Source of the DNA: Trachythela sp. YZ-2020
Lineage: Eukaryota > Cnidaria > Anthozoa > Malacalcyonacea > Clavulariidae
DNA length: 64,000 bases
Direction: 5' to 3'
NCBI GenBank assembly: GCA_016169945.1
Contig: JADLSH010000390.1
Location: forward strand, 682,001 to 746,000
How positions within the stretch are numbered: position 1 is the first letter of the stretch; each line of letters begins with the position of its first letter. The translations under genes and the position numbers were made by a program. This document shows positions 1 to 9,295 of the stretch, in pieces. The notes beneath the pieces are model-generated. The model made no database searches and was not told the origin of the DNA. It saw nothing but the letters and a program-made list of their open reading frames with translations.

Positions 1-697
1 CTCATTAGACTCATCTGCATGTACACGTTCTATTTCATTCTGTAGATATCCTGGTCTTATTTTAGATGTGTATAGGTTATAAGACCAGTCTCAGCTGTTA
101 ATTCTGCATTGCCTGAGATGATATAGTTTCTTACTTGCTTTACGTGTAATTAGACCTGAAATTCTTGATTCTTGAATGACGTAACTGTGTGTTACAGCCC
201 TGCATGTCACTTTGTGAGGCTGGGTAATACAACAGTCAATTATCACTATAACCCTGCAACCCTCGCCTGCAACAACAAATTTGGCTAAAACTTTGAAACA
301 AATATTGCTTTTGTCATAATAATGTTTTTGGTAATCCCGTCAAAACCTTTCTAATGTTATGTCTTGCAAATGTTCGAAGTGATTAAATATTTGCTTTTCG
401 GTACCAGACGGGAGAAGTGAAGTTTAACCAACCAAACGTTGTTTGAAAACTAGGAAGCCTAAATAAAATTGTTAACATAAAGGAATGTTTAGGCAAATGA
501 TCTTTGATTCATATCAAGACATTCTGATTGTAGTAAATCTTTGAATGTAAATCTAATTCGATTGTGGCGTTAGAACTCAGGTAAATTGATTTTAGAAGTA
601 AAAATAGATTTTAGAAGTAAAAATAGAGAAGATATTACGAATAACAGGGAACATTTTTCGAGAAAACTAAAATTCTGACTTGTTTTAGCATTGCAAG
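1..697. other. AT-rich upstream region of P450-1
   Basis: I see no coding region. The stretch is AT-rich. A short direct repeat of about 20 bp occurs at about 590-625, within 110 bases of the P450 start codon, and the 5'UTR and promoter of P450-1 presumably lie here. No clear TATA box or other motif can be assigned with confidence. Confidence 0.4.
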
Positions 698-2185
698 ATG
701 ATTTTCGAGTTTGCTGTTGTGGTCACAGTTTTGCTAGGGTGGCTCTCGTGGTTTCTTCTATCTACAAACTATGAACGAAAAGGAATGCCTCCAGGTCCTT
801 ATCCTCTACCTTTCATTGGAAACGTCCACCAACTTGGCCGAGACCCACCCTTTACCTTAGAACATCTACGCAAAAAATATGGCGACGTGTACACATTCTC
901 GACCCCAGTCGGTAATTTTGTTGTGGTTAACAGTGGAAAACTGGCAAAAGATTTACTTGTCGCGAAGAAAGATGACTTTGCTGGTCGTCCAAAAGCTTCG
1001 TTTTTCCCAATGACAGAAGTGTTTATGAACAAGGATATCCCATCCTCTGACTACAGTCCATCACTTCTTTTCCGGCGTAAGATAGTCAAATCTGCACTAC
1101 GATTGTTTGGTGAAGGCACAAAAGTTACAGAAGAAAGAGTTACAAGGGATATTGAGAGTTTCTTACAAAGAATTCAAGAAACAAACGGGGAAGCATTTTC
1201 AATTCATGATCATATAAGTGCATTAATAATCAACATGTTATGCGAACGTGTTCTTTCAACACGATATCCTGTTAACGATGTCATTATCAAGAAACTGGCT
1301 AATTTTGGACGCAATATCCTCCTTCTTGGGAAACAAGGGTCAATCTTTCAGTTCTTCCCGTTCCTAAAATATCTTTCAAGAGATTTTATGAGCACGTTCA
1401 AGGACGTTATTCAAACAAGAGATGATTTTTTTGGAGGACATCTTGAAAGCCATCGTCAAACGTATGTAAAAGGTATAATTAGAGATATTACGGACGCTCT
1501 TCTTCTTGCGTATGATAATGAAAAAAATAAACATCGAAGTAAAGATATAGGAACAAGCGATGATGTAATGTTCTTAATGTTGAATATAATCCTAGCCGGA
1601 ACTGACACTAGTACAACTGTTCTTACATGGTTTATGTTATACATGATTCTATACAGAAATGCCCAAGACAAAATACAAGAAGAAATCGACAACGTCACAC
1701 CAAAAGGTTCATCACCAAACTGGCGTGAGGCGGAGAATTACCCGTATCTTTTGGCGACAATATGTGAGGTTATGCGTCATTCGGCATTTGTCCCATTCCT
1801 ACCACCACACAAAGCGATTCGTGATACAACTATTGCCGGATATCGTATTCCGAAGAATACAGCTGTTCTTGTGAACCTATGGCGGATACACACAGACCCG
1901 AACGAGTGGAAAGATAGCGAGATGTTTAAACCAGAAAGATTTCTTGATGAGAATGGTAAATTTATAGGATGGGAAGCACGCTCTGATTTTCTCCCGTTTG
2001 GCGCAGGTCCTAGGATATGTATTGGAACGGCAATGGCGAAACAAGAAATATTTACCGTCGCAGCAAAACTTCTTCAGAAGTTTACACTTGAAGTTCCAGA
2101 GTGTGAACCTACACCAAGTTTAGAGGGTGAGGCGAATGCAATCCGCTGTCCAAAACATTGCACACTGATTGCGAAGAAACGATAG
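698..2185 (+). CDS. cytochrome P450 (P450-1), intronless, microsomal type
   Basis: This 495-residue protein has the normal length of a microsomal class-II P450, a haem monooxygenase of the endoplasmic reticulum fed by NADPH-P450 reductase. Visible parts, in order: an N-terminal membrane anchor (about residues 3-22); the proline hinge PPGPYPLP (31-38); the oxygen-activation motif AGTDTS in helix I (300-305); ExxR in helix K (E357-R360); PERF (412-415); and the haem-binding loop FGAGPRICIG (434-443) with ligand Cys441. The hinge and helix-I pattern suggest clan 2 (CYP1/2/17-like). The gene is a single exon, unlike P450-2. It aligns end to end with P450-2 and P450-3: Cys441, Cys441 and Cys440. 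The substrate is unknown; the neighbourhood hints at a lipid or terpenoid role, which is inference only. AATAAA-like signals follow from about 2228. Confidence 0.95.
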   Translation: MIFEFAVVVTVLLGWLSWFLLSTNYERKGMPPGPYPLPFIGNVHQLGRDPPFTLEHLRKKYGDVYTFSTPVGNFVVVNSGKLAKDLLVAKKDDFAGRPKASFFPMTEVFMNKDIPSSDYSPSLLFRRKIVKSALRLFGEGTKVTEERVTRDIESFLQRIQETNGEAFSIHDHISALIINMLCERVLSTRYPVNDVIIKKLANFGRNILLLGKQGSIFQFFPFLKYLSRDFMSTFKDVIQTRDDFFGGHLESHRQTYVKGIIRDITDALLLAYDNEKNKHRSKDIGTSDDVMFLMLNIILAGTDTSTTVLTWFMLYMILYRNAQDKIQEEIDNVTPKGSSPNWREAENYPYLLATICEVMRHSAFVPFLPPHKAIRDTTIAGYRIPKNTAVLVNLWRIHTDPNEWKDSEMFKPERFLDENGKFIGWEARSDFLPFGAGPRICIGTAMAKQEIFTVAAKLLQKFTLEVPECEPTPSLEGEANAIRCPKHCTLIAKKR

Positions 2186-3298
2186 TGGCAAATTATTGGT
2201 AATAATTGAAAACTACTATTGGACTAGAAATAAATATTTTCACTGTATAATTTTTACATTTAACTGACAATAAATGTCTGCCTATTAGAGAAAGTAAAAT
2301 GAATAAAGCTAATATATATAATTTTTTTAAGTGTGTTTTGGTTCTTGAAATGTTAGAGAGTGCTCGATACCATCAAGATAGAGCGAATATTATAGTTTCG
2401 CTTACTTTAAATTCTTAGTCACAATCAGCGCTTTCACGTATAGTCAGGATCTTCAGGTGACTAACTATGTATATATAGGTAAAACCGCTGGTTGTGACAA
2501 AGAATTTGAGGTATAAGCGAAACTCGAACCATCCAGGGAATATTCTTTATTCATTAAATGACGCATATTCCTTTACCTCCGTACAGCGGATACCTTCAAT
2601 AGTCTAATTAACGGACTTTTGAAACGCTTCCAGTTGGTGCCCGTTGATTAGAGTATCGACTGTATCATCAAGACGGTATCAAGATTTAATATGAATGAGT
2701 TGAGAGCTGTAATTCAACAAATGTAAAAATGAAGATAAATGTTATGCTTTCTGTAAATTCGTAGTTTTAATTCAAAAGCGTTATCAACCTCATGATGCAT
2801 CTTGTGAGATAGAAGTATACCATGTGTAATCTGCCATCTCCCACCATTCGAAATATTGGCCGGTAAAACGTGTAAAACGTTAGAAAAGCATATTAGGTTT
2901 ATAAATACATTTTATGGAAGACTAGTTAGTAAATTAATCTAAAAATGTTTAAGAAAAAAATACGAAGAATATTGGCACACCATGCGGTAAACATGGTCTC
3001 GGTACGCTCCGGTGTTAAGGTCAATGTGTCTGTTCTATACATGCAGGCGAGATGTATAGGGTTGCATGTTTGATTTCAAGTGTTCCTTTTATGACGGATG
3101 AAACATAACCTTAGGAACATAGAAGTTTACAATAGACAAAACTCACTATTGTTGACAAAAAATGTCTCATCTAGCTTGTGATGATGCCTTGTACCATTTT
3201 TGAGAGAGAAAATTAACATCATGTGGCTGATGACATGAGACATGCTCAGTACAACATAGAAGCCACTTTTGCTTCATTAAACTACATTACACATCTAA
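2186..3298. other. intergenic, P450-1 to NTF2-like gene 1
   Basis: I see no gene here. The stretch holds the 3'UTR of P450-1, a small hairpin element at about 2394-2525, and the promoter region of the NTF2-like gene. Short motifs around 2357 and 2650 (pieces of ATACCATCAAGA and similar) recur in degenerate form and may be the outer ends of an older nested repeat. Confidence 0.4.
2394..2525. repeat. small inverted-repeat (MITE-like) hairpin
   Basis: The left arm begins AGTTTCGCTTACTTTAAATT and the right arm is its imperfect reverse complement ending ATAAGCGAAACT. The arms are about 38 bp with a loop of roughly 55 bp. No clean target-site duplication was found, so the superfamily is not assigned. 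Confidence 0.55.
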
Positions 3299-3910
3299 AT
3301 GTTGGTAAAAATGTCACTCAGTCGTGTTCTACTTGTTTTTTCGTTGTACTTGTTTTTTATTCAAATATATGTAATATACAATGTATTTCACGGGGTGCCA
3401 AGAAAAGTCTGCGATCAGACAGTTGACATCCTTACACTACCTGAGAATATAAAAACTACTAGAGCAGAAATAATTCAAGATGTTGTTGATTTTTACAATC
3501 TAAAAGTGCGATGGAAACATTTTGATGAATCTTATATTCATGATGACCCTCTGGCAAAGGTGTATGGATTAAAGTCTGTAACAAATTATCATAAATTCTG
3601 GATTTTCTTCCTGCAAACTCACGACACAAAAGGAACACTGAAATCAATAAAGCATTGCAAGTCTTCGATGGATGTGTCTATTAATGCAGTTGCAATGTCA
3701 ATTATTGGAAAGATAAACGTCAATATGACTTTAAGGTTAGAGCTTGGTAATGTTAGTGGCTCAGAAAAGATTGTTCACATGACGGAAGAATGGAACGGTG
3801 TGCCACTGTTAGACAGAGATAATACCTTGTTTCCTATTGGCTGGACAGCTGAGATGATGAGAATAATATTTTCCAGAATTGTTGTACTACTTTCTTCTAT
3901 CGTACCGTAA
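3299..3910 (+). CDS. membrane-anchored NTF2/SnoaL-like protein, copy 1
   Basis: This is a 203-residue single-exon gene. Residues about 5-27 are hydrophobic and resemble a signal anchor. The rest has the layout of an NTF2/SnoaL-like alpha+beta cone: a helix near 50-70, then YIHDDPLAKVYG, and a strand-rich half ending in HMTEEWNGVPLLDRDN. The H-x-x-E-x-W-x-x-x-PLL-x-R-x-N pattern is typical of eukaryotic SnoaL-like NTF2 proteins. The fold is used by isomerases, cyclases and ligand-binding proteins; the role here is unknown. A paralogue lies at 32264-32866 on the same strand. The last 110 bp before the tail are almost identical in DNA between the two, unlike the rest. I chose this ATG because the longer overlapping frame from 3223 has no family match, and it places the hydrophobic anchor at the N-terminus. 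Confidence 0.8.
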   Translation: MLVKMSLSRVLLVFSLYLFFIQIYVIYNVFHGVPRKVCDQTVDILTLPENIKTTRAEIIQDVVDFYNLKVRWKHFDESYIHDDPLAKVYGLKSVTNYHKFWIFFLQTHDTKGTLKSIKHCKSSMDVSINAVAMSIIGKINVNMTLRLELGNVSGSEKIVHMTEEWNGVPLLDRDNTLFPIGWTAEMMRIIFSRIVVLLSSIVP

Positions 3911-5025
3911 TGAGCAACACTTAAAGAGTAACATTTAAATATATGCTACAGCTGTGAAGTCAAAATAGATCAGATTTTCTTTATACTTGAGTGCACTTGA
4001 AACAATAATTTAAACCAGAGGCTGACAAAGTGATCGCATATTTAAGTTATAGTTATGTAATCAGTTGATTCTCAGCCTTGGTCTTGTAACCATTATCTTG
4101 TGTGTACTCAAGCAAATTCGTAAAATATTTATAATTATTATTATTGCAGCTAATTTAAAAATACATGAAAAATGTAATATGTCCAATAAATGTATTACAT
4201 CTGCATAAGAAGTCCTGCAAAAGGGGATACCCATCACTGCAAGACATAATTTTACCCATCACTGCAATTTCATTACCATTGTTTCAACTATAACAATGAA
4301 TTTATAGCAGGCATAGGCCTACTGGATATTTGGAGCAATGGAGCAGTACTAGATTTGGACGTTAAAACCTATTTTTGCCAAAAAGCGACGGTTTTGTCTT
4401 CCGCTGTTTTCCTTTTTTCAAAGTTGATGTTAGATGTGAATATTGCCCAGGGGATTTCACATATCATTTGGTTTCACTAAGCGCGCAGCAGATGGATGGT
4501 ATTCAACAGACAGGTACCAGAGTACAAAAATATTGTTCCGTTTCATTATATGTAGACTGTAGTAGTCTTGGGTTTGGTGGTAAATAAATTTAATTGAGAG
4601 ATGTATATAATATATAGTTTAGTATTTGCTTGGTCTTAAATTGAAGTGTCAGCTATCATTTGCTATAGCCTGCACACTAAAATTAGGTATGGAGGGTCAT
4701 ATTACAATGGCGGCCTTTGGAGTTTGGATGTCAGTTGTCAGCTACAATTCAAAGCTTTCAACGCAGCCGTTGTTAGGCTGTGAGAGAAACTAGCCAATTG
4801 TCAGCGATCAGATATTTTGTTGCGCGTCAAAACTACGGCCATCTTTTGTTCTTACCACGTTATGACGTCATCTGTATTTCTATAACTGAACAGGCAACGC
4901 AAAAATGTTACTATCTATTTTTTAAATTAAAGTTTTAAAGTTCTTCTTTAGGAAATATATTTATTTGTATGAGATGCGAGGACTATACGTTGTTTTGCAC
5001 AATTTTCCACACCATGTAAAAGAAG
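3911..5025. other. intergenic, no gene seen
   Basis: This is AT-rich DNA with a possible polyadenylation signal AATAAA near 4186. A short direct repeat around 4229-4270 contains ACCCATCACTGCAA twice. An open frame at 4375-4587 has no recognisable motif and I do not call it. Confidence 0.35.
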
Positions 5026-5973
5026 TCACGAGCAAAGTGATTGAAGAGTGTTAAAAGCTTCTTTCCTGAGCAATGTTTTCGTCCAAAAGAAAATCACAGA
5101 ATTGTGCTTGAATTTAATATCGTTGATGTGATCGACCAGTTTAAATATTCAATGTAGTCAATACTGCCAACCCTGAAGAAGACTGAGGTCAGTGTAAAAG
5201 GTAGCAAGAACAGAGCAAAACAGATAACAACAAGAAAGCAAGATCTTGCATGCCGGGCTTCGCGGAAAATTCGCCTTTTCATAATATTTGGATTTTCATT
5301 AATTACTTTCACAGTCTGGCCTCTTTTCGGAACGAACTAATTTTCGTATCACAAGATATATTCTTGTGTAAACAAATCCAGTAAAAAAGAACAATATAAG
5401 TACCAATCCTCTACCGAAAATTCCGATTATCAGTCGAATTGCAAGAAATGAAAAACCAGTAAACACTGACAACATGGTAAGACCAAACCCGCATACATAG
5501 ATCAAAATTCGTTTCCTTGTCACTTGGGTTTGGTAGGAATAAGGATGCAGCACACCAATACATCTCTCCATTGTCATTGCAGAGAGTGTTATTATTGACA
5601 ATGCGCAAGGTAGAAATGTTGTTCCAAAAACTAGTACGACGAGCATGCAGCATGTAGTGTTCAGAAATGGATAAACTATATAGATAGTAGATGTAAAGGG
5701 GTATACTTAGAATACACACATAAATCGACAACGGATTTGAAGGAGAATGACGAAGTAGCAAATTTTGTTTCTGAGTTGAGATGATTTTCTTATTGTTATT
5801 ACTGAGATTGCGTTCAATGATATCGTTGAGAAGAAAAGTATGCAACTGAAAACAATCATCGCAACTCGATTGCTTTCATACGTTTCATTGGGAAATTTTA
5901 CTATAATCACATACGGATTTCCACGATATTTACACGTTGCAAGAATGTTATAATTTTCTTGGCTGTCATTCAT
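5026..5973 (-). pseudogene. class-A GPCR pseudogene (three frameshifts)
   Basis: Pieces of a rhodopsin-family receptor occur in order on the minus strand but in changing frames. An N-terminus with NET sequons and TM1 (5973 to about 5740) is followed by TM2 in another frame. Next come TM3 with MERCIGVLHPY, the counterpart of the DRY box, and TM4-TM5 (about 5646-5310). TM6, with LLPFTLTSVF, follows after a second shift (about 5312-5110). A TM7-like NSVIFFWTKTLLRKEA segment sits in yet another frame and ends at a stop near 5026. Breaks therefore lie near 5740, 5320 and 5105. TM order and spacing are otherwise normal, so this is a recently disabled gene rather than scattered fragments. ERC in place of DRY and an amine-receptor-like TM7 resemble expanded cnidarian orphan GPCRs. 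The ligand is unknown. Confidence 0.8.
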
Positions 5974-6725
5974 TGTTGATGCCAATTAACTTGCAAGCTT
6001 ATTGCCCAGTTGCTTCACACTCGGGGTTTAGTATCACAATAAAGCAAAAGCGAGAGAGTAAAGCATTTATTGAACCACAAGCGATATTACAGCTGGAGAT
6101 TTATAAAGCTGTTAAGATCATGGAATATTCTTATGAGGACACCTTAGAATATTATTTTTGACCTATTTTATTATGCCATTAGTCGTTACTGTTCTAATAA
6201 GGCGCTAAAAGACCGAAGTGCTAATTTAGCAATTACCATTATTTTAATACTGGCCTTCTTTAAACGACTTTTAGCGGACATTTGTTGACACTATATGTTT
6301 AGTGGAATGGCAGCTTTAAAGCCATGCAAAAAATAAAATGTATAACAACTAGAAGACTTTGCTATACCTTACAGTTCCTTCAGGTAAATATATTATTGTA
6401 CGCTCAATATTGCTCGTCATAGCTTTTATAACGAAACTGAGAGTGTTGATTAAAAACCAAATATAGTACGACAGATGGTTGGGTATAATTACGAATCTGG
6501 TGTTTTATTCAATATATTTATATAGGCCTATACTCTGGGATGGTCACTCGCCGCGAGATAATGTGAGTTTCTAACACGTATTTTCTTGTCACTCTCGATC
6601 AACATATTTGTTTTCTTCATGATGAAACAAAGCCCTCGGTACCTACCAAATTCTGTCTCTTAAGTCACTCGATGCCATGACGTAATCGCGTACATGGTAC
6701 TAATGCGACGGGATTAAAGCAAGCT
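5974..6725. other. intergenic between GPCR relic and mobile element
   Basis: I see no gene. The open frame at 5937-6161 is antisense to the GPCR start and has no family features. The sequence is AT-rich and ends at the 6-bp target duplication of the element starting at 6732. Confidence 0.4.
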
Positions 6726-6731
6726 GCGGCT
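6726..6731. repeat. left 6-bp target-site duplication (GCGGCT)
   Basis: GCGGCT directly precedes the left terminal inverted repeat and recurs at 9970-9975 directly after the right one. Six-bp duplications are the hallmark of Polinton/Maverick integrase insertions. If two more bases on each side are counted as target, the match reads CTGCGGCTAG (10 bp), but the 6-bp reading leaves both ends starting 5'-AGTAGCTTATCCGG. Confidence 0.75.
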
Positions 6732-7208
6732 AGTAGCTTATCCGGCCTATACAGCGGCGGAAGTAATTAGTATTCATACGTCTGGAAGTAAGAATAATAA
6801 TGAGGTGACGTAACGTAAAGCGTTGCGTAACATAAAGCGTTGCGTAATGTTTAAATACTAATAGCGTTGCGTAACATAAAGCGTTGCGTAACGTAAAGCG
6901 TTGCGTAACATAAAGCGTTGCGTAACATAAAGCGTTGCGTAACATCCATACCGAGAGTATAAACTGAGGACATAGATGTATTCATACGTCACGCCTGGAA
7001 GTAAGAATAATAATGAGGTGACGTACCCTTTGAGGTGTGAAAAAGTTTCGCACGACGCTGTACGGAATGTTTGTTGTCAGTAGAGAGAAATAAATAACAG
7101 CAGAGAGTTTTGTGTTTTGATTTTATTTAAATTACACACAACAATTTAGATGTTTCTCTTAATAAGTTTTGGCTTTATTGTTCGATAGCCATGGTTTCTT
7201 TAGCAAAG
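6732..7208 (+). repeat. left terminal inverted repeat (477 bp)
   Basis: This repeat is the reverse complement of 9494-9969 with only scattered differences. From the outside in it contains: the tip AGTAGCTTATCCGGCC; a 40-bp block (GGAAGTAAGAATAATAATGA and flanks) that is repeated further inward at about 6996-7025; seven copies of a GCGTTGCGTAA core in 17-bp units (6819-6942) interrupted by an AT-rich spacer; and an inner 190 bp ending beside the stop of the zinc-finger gene. The reverse complement of AATAAA at 7174-7179 can polyadenylate the minus-strand gene. Confidence 0.9.
6819..6942. repeat. 17-bp tandem array inside left TIR
   Basis: The unit is about ATAAAGCGTTGCGTAAC, alternating with GTAAAGCGTTGCGTAAC. 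Seven cores are present, two outer and five inner, separated by a spacer containing TTTAAATACTAATA. The GTTGCGTAAC core is an imperfect palindrome. The same seven-core arrangement appears inverted in the right repeat. Confidence 0.85.
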
Positions 7209-7239
7209 GCTCGGACCGAATTAAACCGTTTGACCGAGT

Positions 7240-7821
7240 TTAATCATCGCTTTCTGTGTCATCATCTTCCTCATTAAAATCGTAATCCTTTAAAAGTCTT
7301 TTTATAAGAAACTTTCTCTTATCAATAGCAGCTTCTAAGGCTTCCCCTGGATCAAAGTCATCGCTTTCCACAAGCGCATCCTTTGTCTGCATTATTTTTC
7401 TATGTACGGGATCTTTCTTTAGTTGTTTCATCCACAGGAGACGTTGCATATAAATATTTTCAAGTTCCTTCTGGAGTTCAGGCAGAATATTGGAGTATGC
7501 TTTGTCGGTAGCAGATTGCTCATCAAGACCGCTGTTTATAAGGCTCTCTTTCATTTCCTCAAAAGTTGTATTACTTCTTTGCTTTGCTTCTTCTATCATT
7601 GGTATCCAAGGATCCATTTCTTCTGCTTCTTCAGTTTCTGACTCATTATCAGACCCATGAGTTGAAGTTGTCGAGACATCGTCTTGGAAATCCCTTTCCT
7701 GGCTATCCGAGTCTGTTTGAAACATGTTTCTTTCTTGTTCGCGTAATGGACAGTATTCCTTTTCGTGTCTGCGTAGATTGTAACCGCGGCTAAATTGTTT
7801 TCCGGAAAATTTGCAGCTCAT
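7240..7821 (-). CDS. acidic zinc-finger protein of the mini-element
   Basis: This is a 193-residue protein starting at the first ATG; the open frame extends upstream without ATG. Residues 3-24 look like a C2H2/C2HC finger followed by FSRGYNLRRHEKEYC. One zinc ligand is a serine (Ser6) where a cysteine is expected, so the finger reads C3-x2-S6-x12-H19-x4-C24. The middle is acidic and serine-rich (about 35-75). The C-terminal half is helical and charged, with DPWIPMIEEA, LPELQKELEN, MLW-type and KRRLLKDYDFNEEDDD-type segments. I recognise the layout (finger plus DPW..EEA..LKDYE) from uncharacterised proteins of aquatic invertebrates, from memory only. It is transcribed away from the ATPase toward the left repeat, which supplies its polyadenylation signal. 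A DNA-binding or regulatory role is inference. Confidence 0.7.
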   Translation of the reverse strand: MSCKFSGKQFSRGYNLRRHEKEYCPLREQERNMFQTDSDSQERDFQDDVSTTSTHGSDNESETEEAEEMDPWIPMIEEAKQRSNTTFEEMKESLINSGLDEQSATDKAYSNILPELQKELENIYMQRLLWMKQLKKDPVHRKIMQTKDALVESDDFDPGEALEAAIDKRKFLIKRLLKDYDFNEEDDDTESDD

Positions 7822-8278
7822 TCCGTTACAACTGACAGTCTGGAAATGCCTTGTCAATGAGCAACACCACACCTTTATGTCTGCTCATGAGCTATAGCTT
7901 AATCATAATGATCTATATCGAAAAATTATGACTAAATATAGCTTAGACATAATTTTCTTATATTGAAAAATTAAATAATCATTATGACATCTTATAAAAC
8001 GTTTACATCTACCGAACCGGACTCGAACAGGTGCCCCACATCGACCTCACATCGACCCTACATAGACCTCACATCGACCTCACATCGACCTCACATCGAC
8101 CTCACATCGATCCTACATCGACCTCACATCGACCCTACATCGACCTCACATCGACCTCACATCTACCCTACATCGACCGTACATCGACCTCACATCGACC
8201 CTACATCGACCTCGCATATCACCGTTTTGAATGCACTTTATTCTCGATCATTTATGGTTGAAGTTTCAAAGTGTCAAC
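7822..8278. promoter_or_regulatory. divergent intergenic region of the mini-element
   Basis: The two genes of the element are transcribed away from each other from this roughly 460-bp region, so it should hold both promoters. It contains a very AT-rich block (7880-7990) and an 11-bp minisatellite (about 8035-8215). Open frames across the minisatellite translate as degenerate SHRPHID repeats in two frames and are by-products of an 11-bp unit. Confidence 0.55.
8035..8215 (+). repeat. 11-bp minisatellite (CTCACATCGAC)n
   Basis: About 16 units of CTCACATCGAC or CCTACATCGAC lie in tandem between the two divergent genes of the mini-element. Because 11 is not a multiple of three, each reading frame cycles through the unit, so the open frames here are not evidence of coding. 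Confidence 0.9.
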
Positions 8279-9295
8279 ATGCCCTATAAGCACAAAAGAG
8301 ACTGTCGTTTCTGTAACAAGCCTGGTCTTCGATATATAAGTGATCATTTGCGTCAAGTACATAACTTATACGGAGATGAAAGGAAAAAGTGGTTAGGAAG
8401 GGCGAGGTTCTCGACACCGCATAACCACAACTCAAGTTTACTACCTACACGACCGGCACATATACTAAAAGAAATGAGATGTGTTCGAAAGAAAACAAGT
8501 TCTGTACTAAAACCAACAAAAACCGTACCGAAAGTAACAGCATCTTTGATTACTAAGCCCTATCCGGAATTCAACTTCCGCCATAAATTTTCGCTAATGG
8601 TCGTGGGTCCGAGCCAAAGTGGAAAAACGTATTTTGTCCAACATATTTTGGAAAACAATCGTATCGTGTATGAGGAGCAGAGCAGTATTCGCATTCGTTG
8701 GTGCTACAATCAATGGCAAGATCGTTACGACGAGTTGAGAAAATCCCTTGGGAAAAGCATCCGGTTTGAGAGAGGTCTTCCCGAGCTGTCCGATGATCTG
8801 AGTGAGATCAATACCAAGTACAACAACATAATCATACTGGATGATCTAATGGCCGAAGCGACAGACAGTCCTGTGGTAGCTCGATTATTTACCCAGGGTC
8901 GTCATAGAAACGCTAGTGTTATCCTTTTGCTTCAGAATATGTTTCCTAAGGGGAAATTTAATACAGATATTAGCCGAAATGCCCAATATCTTGCTCTCTT
9001 CCGAAGTCCTAGTGATAGGAAACAAATTGGAATTGTTGGAGAGCGAATGTTTGATAAGAATAGAATCCACTTTATGAACGCCTATTACAAAGAGACCGAA
9101 AAACCGTTTGGATACTTATTGGTGGATAACAAGCCTGACACACCAACCGATAAGCAAGTTCTTGGAGACCTATTTGGCGACTGCCATGTTTATCCCTTCA
9201 CCACCCAAACTAAAGTGACTACACCCACACCGGTCGAAACCAAGCCTGGAAGAAAACAACCTAAACATCATCGGTGTATTACCCCGAGTGGCTAA
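8279..9295 (+). CDS. zinc-finger A32-like (Polinton-type) packaging ATPase
   Basis: This is a 338-residue protein counted from the ATG that puts a C2H2 finger at the N-terminus: C9-x2-C12-x10-H23-x4-H28. A basic linker (about 40-95) leads to a P-loop ATPase. Walker A is GPSQSGKT (110-117), Walker B is IIILDD (184-189), a QN sensor is at 219-220, and a candidate arginine finger is in the segment LALFRSPSDRKQIG (about 238-251). This matches the A32/FtsK-HerA genome-packaging ATPases of Polintons, adintoviruses and related double-stranded DNA viruses; the fused N-terminal finger suggests DNA recognition. The catalytic core appears intact. The last roughly 8 residues are out of frame with a coding-like stretch that continues to 9492, so a frameshift probably truncates the C-terminus. 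An upstream in-frame ATG at 8231 is less likely because it adds 16 residues that overlap the minisatellite edge. Confidence 0.88.
   Translation: MPYKHKRDCRFCNKPGLRYISDHLRQVHNLYGDERKKWLGRARFSTPHNHNSSLLPTRPAHILKEMRCVRKKTSSVLKPTKTVPKVTASLITKPYPEFNFRHKFSLMVVGPSQSGKTYFVQHILENNRIVYEEQSSIRIRWCYNQWQDRYDELRKSLGKSIRFERGLPELSDDLSEINTKYNNIIILDDLMAEATDSPVVARLFTQGRHRNASVILLLQNMFPKGKFNTDISRNAQYLALFRSPSDRKQIGIVGERMFDKNRIHFMNAYYKETEKPFGYLLVDNKPDTPTDKQVLGDLFGDCHVYPFTTQTKVTTPTPVETKPGRKQPKHHRCITPSG

Noticed and set aside
6819..6942. Possible CRISPR-like repeat array
   Set aside because: Units are contiguous 17-mers without unique spacers, in a eukaryotic mobile-element terminus.
6730..6945. Open frame MLRNALCYATLYVTQRF inside the left repeat
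   Set aside because: It reads through the 17-bp terminal array; it is not a protein gene.
7984..8289. Overlapping open frames with SHRPHIDLTST repeats
   Set aside because: They are produced by an 11-bp minisatellite that has no stop in two frames; no promoter or family support.
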